Assembly (NCBI GenBank): GCA_965242505.1
Contig: OZ251449.1
Span: 1,674,001-1,738,000 of the forward strand
DNA: 64,000 nucleotides
Direction: 5' to 3'
Origin: UBA2966 sp965242505
Lineage (GTDB): Bacteria; Pseudomonadota; Alphaproteobacteria; UBA2966
Positions 7,747 to 14,356 of the stretch are shown here, one piece after another; positions within the stretch are counted from its first letter, which is position 1, and each line of letters opens with the position of its first letter. The position numbers were made by a program, and so were the translations under genes. The notes beneath the pieces were generated by a model. That model was not told the origin of the DNA. It saw nothing but the letters and a program-made list of their open reading frames with translations, and did not search any database.

Positions 7747-9096
7747 ATGACCGTCGAACGACCCCCGAACGTCGTCTTCATGCATTCCCACAACACGGGG
7801 CGGTTCGTCGAGCCGTACGGCCACGCGGTGCCGACCCCGAACCTGCGGCGCCTGGCCGAGGAAGGCGTGCTGTTCCGGCAGGCGTTCTGCACCGCGCCCA
7901 CGTGCTCGCCCAGCCGCGCGAGCTTCCTCTCGGGCATGTATCCCCATTCGTGCGGCATGTACGGGCTCGGGCATCGCGGCTTCCGAATGACCGACTCCCG
8001 ATATCACGTCGTGCATACGCTCGGGCGGAACGGCTACCACACCGCGCTCGCGGGCGTGGAGCACACGGCGCCGGACCCGACGTCCGTCGGCTACGCCGAG
8101 CTGCTGTCCACCGCCGACACGAACTACCCGGAGCTGGCGGACGCGCGGGACCCCGTCGAGGCCGCCGTCGCCTTCCTGGGCCGGGATCACGCGCGGCCGT
8201 TCTTCCTCTCGCTCGGCCTGAACGCGACCCACCGCCCGTTCCCGCCGCCCGACCCGGCCAACCATCCGGCCGAGGACGAACGCTATTGCGCGCCGCCGCC
8301 GCCGTTGCCCGACGTCCCCGAGATCCGGGCCGACATGGCCGGGTTCAAGGCCTCCGCCCGCGAGATGGACGAAGCCTACGGCGCGGTCCTGCGCGCGCTC
8401 GACGCGAACGGCCTCGCGGACCGGACGCTGGTGTGCTGTTTCACCGATCACGGGCTGCAATTCCCGCGCCACATGAGCAACCTCGAGGACCCGGGCATCT
8501 CGGTCTACCTGATCGTCCGCGGACCCGGCGGCTTCGCCGGCGGGCGGGTCGTGGACGAGATGGCCAGCCTGCTGGACCTGGCGCCGACGGTCTACGACCT
8601 CGCGGGCATCGAACGGCCGGCGTTCGCGCAAGGCGCGTCGCTGCGCCCCCTGGCCGCCGGCGGACGGGACGGCGCGCGCGACGCCGTCTTCGCCGAGAGC
8701 AACTACCACGCCGCCTACGAGCCCATGAGATGCATCCGCGGGAAGCGCTACAAGTACATCCGCCGCTTCGACGACCGCGGCCGACCGAACCTGCCCAACG
8801 TCGACGACACCGCCGGCAAGACGTTCCTTCTGGAGCAGGGCTGGCGGGATCGGGTCTGCGCTCGGGAGGCGCTCTACGATCTCGTCTTCGACCCTTACGA
8901 GACCAACAACCTTTGCGGCCTTCCCATGATGCGGGAGGTCGCCGACGACATGCGCGGGCGCCTCGAGGCCTGGATGCGGGAAACCGGCGACCCGCTGCTC
9001 GACGGCGGCGTGGCGCCGGCGCCGCGCGGGGCGCTGGCCAACGATCCGGAGGGCGAATCGCCCAACGAGCCCGTCATGACGATCGGCTCCGGATGA
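7747..9096 (+). CDS. type I sulfatase (formylglycine-dependent)
   Basis: The 449-residue protein belongs to the alkaline phosphatase superfamily. The sulfatase signature CSPSR lies at residues 53-57, and Cys53 is the residue oxidised to formylglycine. Metal-site features follow, including CCFTDHGLQF. There is no signal peptide, so it is probably cytoplasmic. The Met at 7747 is preferred to an in-frame start at 7660 because it begins right before the first strand (PPNVVFMHSHN). The oxidoreductase at 9125 follows after 28 bp. Substrate class (choline sulfate, carbohydrate or other) cannot be read from sequence. Confidence 0.9.
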   Translation: MTVERPPNVVFMHSHNTGRFVEPYGHAVPTPNLRRLAEEGVLFRQAFCTAPTCSPSRASFLSGMYPHSCGMYGLGHRGFRMTDSRYHVVHTLGRNGYHTALAGVEHTAPDPTSVGYAELLSTADTNYPELADARDPVEAAVAFLGRDHARPFFLSLGLNATHRPFPPPDPANHPAEDERYCAPPPPLPDVPEIRADMAGFKASAREMDEAYGAVLRALDANGLADRTLVCCFTDHGLQFPRHMSNLEDPGISVYLIVRGPGGFAGGRVVDEMASLLDLAPTVYDLAGIERPAFAQGASLRPLAAGGRDGARDAVFAESNYHAAYEPMRCIRGKRYKYIRRFDDRGRPNLPNVDDTAGKTFLLEQGWRDRVCAREALYDLVFDPYETNNLCGLPMMREVADDMRGRLEAWMRETGDPLLDGGVAPAPRGALANDPEGESPNEPVMTIGSG

Positions 9097-9124
9097 CGCG
9101 CGGTCCGGCGGAAGGACCCCGGCC

Positions 9125-10213
9125 ATGATACGGGTGGCCTCCATCGGCCACGGCGACATCGCGCGCCGGCGCCATTTCCCCGAGCTTCTGGACCTGCGCG
9201 GCCGGGCCGAGCTGGTCGCCATCGCCGGCCGCGACGCGGCCGCGCTCGAGGCCAGCGCCCGCGCGTTCGGCGTCCGGGACTGGTATACGGACGCAGGCGA
9301 GATGCTGGCGCGCGACGACATCGACGCCGTCCTGATCCTGACGCCGCCGGACAACCACGCCCCATTCGCCCGCGAGGCCATCGAGGCCGGCAAGCACGTC
9401 CTGCTGGAAAAGCCGATGGTCACGTCGGTCGAGGAGGCGACCGGTCTCCTCGACTCCCTCGCGTCCCGGCGGAACGGCCCCCCGATCACGTTCCTTCCCC
9501 TGCCCCACGTGGACACGCCCGAACACGAGGCCGTCGCGCGCCTGATCGCGGCCGGCGCGATCGGTGAGGCGACGAGCGTCGAATGCCATCGCGGCCATCG
9601 CGGCCCCACCCATGCCGACTGGTTCTATCGCAAGGAACGCGCCGGCGGCGGGGTGCTCTTCGATCTCGGCATCTATCAGATCGGCGCCGTGGCCTCGCTG
9701 TTCGGCCCGGCCCGCGCCGTGACGGCGCTGTGCGGCCGCCGCTTCGCGACGCGGACGATGGACGACGGCTCGACGGTCGAACCGGACGTCGAGGACAGCG
9801 CGCTGGTGAGCCTGCGGCTCGAGAACGGCATGGCCGCGTCCGTCAACGCCAACTGGAACGGGTACGTCGGCCACCACGCCACCCGGCGGCGGGTCACCGT
9901 GATCGGGCGCGAGGGCAGCCTGCATTTCGGCGTCGACGACGGCGGCATCTACGTCCACCGGTCCGACGGCGACTATCGCCTCGTCGAGGCCGCCTCGGAA
10001 GAGGCCCGGTTCGACGGATACCCCTGCCGCCGGGTCGCGCCCGGCGGCGGCGCGGCGCCGGCGACCGTCGTCGGCCACTTCGTGACCCTGATCGAGGCGG
10101 GGGATGCGTCGACGCGCGCCCTGGAGATGCAGGCGCACGTCATGGAGATCGTCTTCGAGGCCTACCGGGCAAGCGACGCCAACGCGACGCGAACCCTGGC
10201 GACGCGGTTCTGA
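9125..10213 (+). CDS. Gfo/Idh/MocA-family NAD(P)-dependent oxidoreductase
   Basis: The N-terminal Rossmann domain starts with VASIGHGDIARRRH and carries the family signature EKP at residues 95-97. The C-terminal half contains GGGVLFDLGIYQI, the substrate-domain motif. At 362 residues it is family length. Relatives oxidise or reduce sugars, inositols and other polyols. It probably forms an operon with the sulfatase, which ends 28 bp upstream, suggesting joint breakdown of a sulfated sugar or polyol; this is inference. Confidence 0.88.
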   Translation: MIRVASIGHGDIARRRHFPELLDLRGRAELVAIAGRDAAALEASARAFGVRDWYTDAGEMLARDDIDAVLILTPPDNHAPFAREAIEAGKHVLLEKPMVTSVEEATGLLDSLASRRNGPPITFLPLPHVDTPEHEAVARLIAAGAIGEATSVECHRGHRGPTHADWFYRKERAGGGVLFDLGIYQIGAVASLFGPARAVTALCGRRFATRTMDDGSTVEPDVEDSALVSLRLENGMAASVNANWNGYVGHHATRRRVTVIGREGSLHFGVDDGGIYVHRSDGDYRLVEAASEEARFDGYPCRRVAPGGGAAPATVVGHFVTLIEAGDASTRALEMQAHVMEIVFEAYRASDANATRTLATRF

Positions 10214-10259
10214 CGACCGGACGTCCTCGGGCGCAAGGGCGCGGCGCCCCGCCCCACCC

Positions 10260-10318
10260 GACCCGCATTTCTCATACCGGTGAAGGATCGAGGATCGCGC
10301 GGCGTTGCGGGACCGCGG
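10260..10318 (-). repeat. Family 2 repeat, copy B, first part (interrupted by IS)
   Basis: The terminus ACCCGCATTTCTCATACC is followed by the reverse complement of the family's right arm (GATCGCGCGGCGTTGCGGGACCGCGG). The sequence breaks off at 10318, where the IS481-type element begins, and resumes at 11653. Confidence 0.75.
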
Positions 10319-11652
10319 TGAGCAACCGGATAGATGGGTAACACTATAGACCGGATACATGGGTAACAGTGTTCCCGGTCTGTCCCGCTTCCGTGCGGCC
10401 CGGCCGGGCCGCACGGAAGCGGTGTAGCTTCTTCGACCTCCGATCGATGATCCCGAGGTCGATATCCGCGAAGCGGACGATCCAGTCGCCCCCGTCAGTC
10501 TCGGCCACGCCCACCGGCTCGCCCCTCAGCGTCTCGCTGACGAAGACCAAGTCGCCGCCCCACTTGATGGAGCCATCGGTGCGGACCCGGCGCATCGCGT
10601 GCTCGGCATCGTACCAAGGCTCCTCCAGGCGCTCGGGATGACGCCGCTCCGACGACCGGTAGAACGCCGCAGGCGGCTTCTGCCCCAAGGCCTCATGCGG
10701 ACGATGGGCGTTGAAGTCCTGGCGGAAGCGGTCGAAGCGGGCCTGTTGCGCGTCCGCCGTCGCCGCCGGCGGCGTCGCGGTCTCGGCCTTCAACGTCCGA
10801 TGCATCCGCTCATGCCTCCCGTTCTGCTGCGGCTGACCCCGCGCAATCCGCTCCACCGCGATCCCGGCCTTGATCCATTCCACCGACAGACGCGACAGAC
10901 CCCCAGCCCCCGGACCGGCGAACGGCGCCCCGTTGTCCGAACGGATGGCCTCGGGAACCCCGTAGCGCCGGAACACCCGCCCCACCGCCGCCCCCACTGC
11001 TGCGGTCTGCGGCGGGACGATGACGCACGCCAGCAGAAAGCGGCTGTAGGCGTCGGTGATCGTCAGCGGATCGCAGCGGACGCCGTCGCGGGTGCGAAAC
11101 CACCCCTTGAAGTCGATACACCACACGTCGTTAGGGGCCGCCACAGGGCGGAACGGACGACACGGAGCCGCCATCCGACGGCGCCGGCGACGGCGCGCCA
11201 CCAGACCCTCCGCGCGCAGCAGGTCGCCCATCGTGCTGGCCGCCGGCCACGCCACCTCGGGGCGCTGACTCACCAACACCGCCCGCAGCTTGCGCGGACC
11301 CCAGTGCGGACGCGTGCGGCGCAAGGCGACGATCGCCTCGGCCACCGACGGCGCCATCGACCGACCATGGCGACGCGGCGCACGCGACCGCTCGACCAGA
11401 CCCTCCGGGCCGTCGCCGCGATACCGTCCAAGCCACTTGTACCCGGTCTTGCGGCTGATGCCGTAGTGCTCGCACAGCGCCGTCATCGACCACTCGCCAC
11501 GCAGATAATCGGCAACGAAAACCAGCTTCTCGTCCATCGGACAGGTCTCCTTCCAAGGCATCGGCCGCACCTCCCGCACCTCCCGACCAACCCTCTAACC
11601 TGTTACCCATGTATCCGGTCTGAACTGTTACCTTTCTATCCGGTCTGTACCA
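10319..11652 (-). mobile_element. IS481-type insertion sequence, complete, inserted in a family 2 repeat
   Basis: The element is about 1.33 kb and runs from TG to CA. Each end holds two tandem copies of a roughly 24-bp motif. The inner copies, AGACCGGATACATGGGTAAC at 10348-10367 and its exact inverse at 11603-11622, form perfect inverted repeats. The outer copies (10326 and about 11645) are imperfect. It encodes one transposase. Flanking sequence on both sides belongs to the same family 2 repeat. I see no clear target-site duplication. Confidence 0.85.
10344..11561 (-). CDS. IS481-family transposase (DDE integrase core)
   Basis: The order is an N-terminal helix-turn-helix (MTALCEHYGISRKTGYKWLGRY), then a basic linker (ARRRRRRRM), then an rve integrase core with WCIDFKGWF (first Asp), IRSDNGAPFAG (second Asp) and NGRHERMHRTLK (Glu). 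The frame looks intact at about 405 residues. Its 3' end reads into the left inner inverted repeat. Met 11561 (MPWKETC) is preferred over the upstream Met at 11579, by family resemblance. The element appears potentially active. Confidence 0.9.
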   Translation of the reverse strand: MPWKETCPMDEKLVFVADYLRGEWSMTALCEHYGISRKTGYKWLGRYRGDGPEGLVERSRAPRRHGRSMAPSVAEAIVALRRTRPHWGPRKLRAVLVSQRPEVAWPAASTMGDLLRAEGLVARRRRRRRMAAPCRPFRPVAAPNDVWCIDFKGWFRTRDGVRCDPLTITDAYSRFLLACVIVPPQTAAVGAAVGRVFRRYGVPEAIRSDNGAPFAGPGAGGLSRLSVEWIKAGIAVERIARGQPQQNGRHERMHRTLKAETATPPAATADAQQARFDRFRQDFNAHRPHEALGQKPPAAFYRSSERRHPERLEEPWYDAEHAMRRVRTDGSIKWGGDLVFVSETLRGEPVGVAETDGGDWIVRFADIDLGIIDRRSKKLHRFRAARPGRTEAGQTGNTVTHVSGL

Positions 11653-11764
11653 TCCGGACCCCCCTCCCGACCTCCCCCCTGTCAGGGGGGGGGAGGAGCA
11701 TGAACGGACCCTGCGGCGCCCCCGTCGCCGGACGAAACTTGCGGACGGGCGAAATTAGGGTTTA
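11653..11764 (-). repeat. Family 2 repeat, copy B, second part
   Basis: The repeat resumes immediately after the IS with CCGGACCCCCCTCCCGACCTCC. It continues through GGACCCTGCGGCGCCCCCGTCGCC to a degenerate left terminus (GCGAAATTAGGGTT) near 11764. Confidence 0.7.
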
Positions 11765-11777
11765 CCCCCCCCCCCCC
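11765..11777. promoter_or_regulatory. 13-base poly-C tract upstream of the NHLP-type gene
   Basis: An uninterrupted run of 13 C lies about 55 bp before the start codon at 11833, between a repeat terminus and an AT-rich stretch (GCTAAAATTAAGATACGTC). Homopolymer runs of this length slip during replication and can change promoter spacing. Any regulatory role here is inference. Confidence 0.4.
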
Positions 11778-11832
11778 GCTAAAATTAAGATACGTCAACG
11801 TCACCCAACCGGATCATGGAGGAGCGCGATTC

Positions 11833-12531
11833 ATGTCGAATGTGAATACGCCGATCGTTCTGACGATGGAGCCTGGCGCCGTGCGCGATGCCGTCGAGAG
11901 CATGGAGCGGTTTGCGGACAAGTACCGCAAGGAACCGGATCTCCGCGCCCGGATGGAAGAGGACCCGGCAGCCGTCTTCGCCGACTTCGGCCTCGATCTG
12001 CCCCCCTATACGGACGTCCGCGTCGTCGAGGATTCGGCCGACGTCTTCCATGTCACCCTGCCGCTCGATCCGAACGTTCAGTTGGGGGACGAGCAGCTCA
12101 ACACGGTCGCTGGCGGCGGCAAGACGGCAGGCTGTTCGTCAGGCGGGAGGCCAGCCGAACAACCGGCGCATATCCGCACTCAGGGAGACTCCATCCCCAG
12201 ACCCGATTGCTTCCTGACCACGGCGGTCGTCGAGCGGCGGGGCGAGGCGGACGACGGGCCGACGCTCCAGGCGCTCCGGGGTTTCCGCGACGGCTACATG
12301 ATGGAGACGGCGGGACGCCGGGCGCTGGTGGCGGACTACTACCGGACGGCGCCGGCGGTGGTCGCGGCGATCCCCGCCGATCACGCGGATTGGGGCTGGA
12401 TCGGCGAACGGATCGACGAAGCCGCCGCGGCGATCGGGAACGGCGACGACGACGGCGCCTTCGCGGTCTACGTCGACCTGATGGAGCGTCTGACCAGCCG
12501 CTGGCTCGGTTCGGCGGCGGGCGGGCGCTGA
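11833..12531 (+). CDS. NHLP-leader (RiPP-type) protein with CFI-box-like C-terminal domain
   Basis: Residues 25-96 look like a nitrile-hydratase-type leader peptide (NHLP): RARMEEDPAAVFADFGLDLP, then VRVVEDSADVFHVTLPL, then LGDEQLNTVAGGG ending at the double-glycine cleavage site (94-96). After it comes a short Cys/Ser/Gly segment (KTAGCSSGG). From Cys126 there is a domain starting CFLTTAVVERRG with LRGFRDGYM and ADYYRTAPAVVAAI, resembling the CFI-box C-terminal module. The 136-residue region after GG is far longer than a normal RiPP core. A good ribosome binding site (GGAGGA) precedes ATG 11833. No maturase or peptidase-transporter gene lies nearby. Function is unknown. Confidence 0.75.
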   Translation: MSNVNTPIVLTMEPGAVRDAVESMERFADKYRKEPDLRARMEEDPAAVFADFGLDLPPYTDVRVVEDSADVFHVTLPLDPNVQLGDEQLNTVAGGGKTAGCSSGGRPAEQPAHIRTQGDSIPRPDCFLTTAVVERRGEADDGPTLQALRGFRDGYMMETAGRRALVADYYRTAPAVVAAIPADHADWGWIGERIDEAAAAIGNGDDDGAFAVYVDLMERLTSRWLGSAAGGR

Positions 12532-12599
12532 GCGGGAGCGCGGCGCCGTTCCGGCATCAATGACGGACGGCGGGGGTCCGCAGCCGGCGGCGCCGGCGG

Positions 12600-14021
12600 C
12601 TACGGACCGGCCGGGAGCTCCGGCGCCCGTTCGCGCCAGCCGGTTTCACGCTGGTACAGGTGCGCCGCGTTCAGCAACCGGGCCTCCGAGAACGGCCGCC
12701 CGACCAGCTGAAACGCGACGGGAAGCCCGTCGTCCGAGAACCCGCAGGGGACCGAGATCGCGGGCAGGCCGAGATAGCTGACGGGCCGGGTGAACCTGGG
12801 GAAGAAGCCCATGGTCCGCGCGGCGCGTTCGGGGGACGCCGGATCGCAGTCCGCCAGGGTCGGCGCCGGCGCCGGCATCGTCGGGACGTGCAGGACGTCG
12901 ACGCGGTCCAGCACCTGCCCGAGGAATTCGTCGAGCAGCGGGCCGCGCAGACGCAGCGCCTCGATGTAGCGGGTCGCGGGAACGAACAGGCCCGGCTCCA
13001 TCGGCGCGCGGACGGCGATCTGGTAATCGCCGGGCCGTTCGGCGAGCCACGTCTCGTGAAGCGACGCGGCCTCCGCCGCCACGACGAGTTGCCCGAGGCG
13101 CATGGCCAGGGCCGGGTCCGGCACGGAGACTTCCACCGGCTCGGCGCCGAGCGCCCGGAACACCTCGCGGGAATGGGCCATGCCCCTGGCGACGCTCTCG
13201 TCGATGCCCTCGTCGTAGTAGTTGGCGGCGACTCCGATCCGGAGGCCCTTCAGGGACGCCTCCAGCCCCTCTTCGTAGTCGGGGACGGGTTCGGCGCTCG
13301 ATTGCGGGTCGCGCGGGTCGAAGCCGGCGATGACGGTCATCATCCTGGCCGCGTCCCGCGCCGTCCGCGCCATGGGGCCCAGCGTATCGGTCGTCCACGA
13401 CCGCGGCATGACGCCATGCCGCGACACCCTGCCGTCGGTCGGCTTGATCCCGACGACGCCGCAGAGACCGGCCGGGATGCGCACGGACCCGCCCGTGTCC
13501 GAGCCCAGGGAACCGGCCACCATGCGCGCCGCCACGGCGGCGCCGGAGCCGCTCGACGATCCTCCCGGGGCGTGATCCGTGTTCCACGGGTTCCGGCAGT
13601 CGCCGAAGTGCTCGTTGTGGCCGGTGCCGCCGGCGGCGAACTCCGCCATGTTGAGGGCGCCGACCTCGATCGCGCCGGCGGCGTCGAGCCGCTCCAGGGC
13701 GGTCGCGGTGACGTCCGCCACGACGCCGCGCCGGATCTTCGAACCGCACGTCGACGCGCGGCCCTTCCTGTAGAGCAGGTCCTTGTGGGCCAGGGGCGCG
13801 CCGAGCAGCGGCGCCTCGTCTCCCCTCGACAGCGCCGCGTCCGCGCGCCGGGCGGCATCGAGCGCCCGGTCGCCATCGATGGCGATGAAGGCGTTGACGA
13901 GGGGCTGCGCCCGGTCGATCCGGGCCAGCGTCGCTTCCATCGCCTCGACGGCGGAGACGCGGCGCGCCCGGATGGCGTCGACGAGGCCGCACAGCGTGTG
14001 GTCGACGACGTCCACGCTCAC
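12600..14021 (-). CDS. amidase-signature family hydrolase
   Basis: The 473-residue protein has the amidase signature: catalytic Lys in PLAHKDL near residue 79, and the Gly/Ser-rich stretch PGGSSSGSGAAVAA with the cis-Ser, followed by GSDTGGSVRIPAGLCG containing the nucleophile Ser. It hydrolyses an amide of unknown identity. GTG 14021 overlaps the stop of the 73-residue gene upstream (GTGA), an arrangement seen for AtzE-type hydrolases and GatA-like proteins with a small partner. Biuret or allophanate-type nitrogen release is possible but not shown. Confidence 0.9.
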   Translation of the reverse strand: MSVDVVDHTLCGLVDAIRARRVSAVEAMEATLARIDRAQPLVNAFIAIDGDRALDAARRADAALSRGDEAPLLGAPLAHKDLLYRKGRASTCGSKIRRGVVADVTATALERLDAAGAIEVGALNMAEFAAGGTGHNEHFGDCRNPWNTDHAPGGSSSGSGAAVAARMVAGSLGSDTGGSVRIPAGLCGVVGIKPTDGRVSRHGVMPRSWTTDTLGPMARTARDAARMMTVIAGFDPRDPQSSAEPVPDYEEGLEASLKGLRIGVAANYYDEGIDESVARGMAHSREVFRALGAEPVEVSVPDPALAMRLGQLVVAAEAASLHETWLAERPGDYQIAVRAPMEPGLFVPATRYIEALRLRGPLLDEFLGQVLDRVDVLHVPTMPAPAPTLADCDPASPERAARTMGFFPRFTRPVSYLGLPAISVPCGFSDDGLPVAFQLVGRPFSEARLLNAAHLYQRETGWRERAPELPAGP

Positions 14022-14239
14022 GCTCCCGGCCGTTCCCGCGCGGCGCGGGCCAGCGCCTGGCGGGCGCTCGCCAGCTCCTCGTCGAAGTCGGGCTCCCGCC
14101 CGGCGCGCCGGGCCGCACCGGCGAGCGCGGCGGCCTGCCGCGCGATCTCGGCCGCGCGATCCTCCGTCAGATCGATCCCGTAGAGCTCCCGGGCCATCGC
14201 CCGGACGGTCTCCGCGCCGTAGCCGCCGCCGTCATTCAT
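14018..14239 (-). CDS. AtzG-like small subunit of the amidase
   Basis: A 73-residue helical protein with a central segment (LYGIDLTEDRAAEIARQ) of the type found in AtzG/DUF4089 proteins. These bind and stabilise an amidase-signature partner much as GatC binds GatA. The four-base overlap with the amidase gene supports a complex made in fixed ratio. Assignment is by size, position and residue pattern. Confidence 0.7.
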   Translation of the reverse strand: MNDGGGYGAETVRAMARELYGIDLTEDRAAEIARQAAALAGAARRAGREPDFDEELASARQALARAARERPGA

Positions 14240-14356
14240 GTTCCGCCTCCCTTCGGAACGCCGCCCCGGCCATTCTTACATCAACGGGCGCCGCGGCGCA
14301 TGGCCCTCGCCAATGAAGGACCGCGCCGCTGGCGGTCCGCGCGCCCGAACCGGAGA

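Noticed and set aside
4754..7750. 998-codon plus-strand frame opposite the molybdenum hydroxylase
   Set aside because: No recognisable domain, low-complexity Arg/Gly/Val composition; the opposite strand carries full family motifs.
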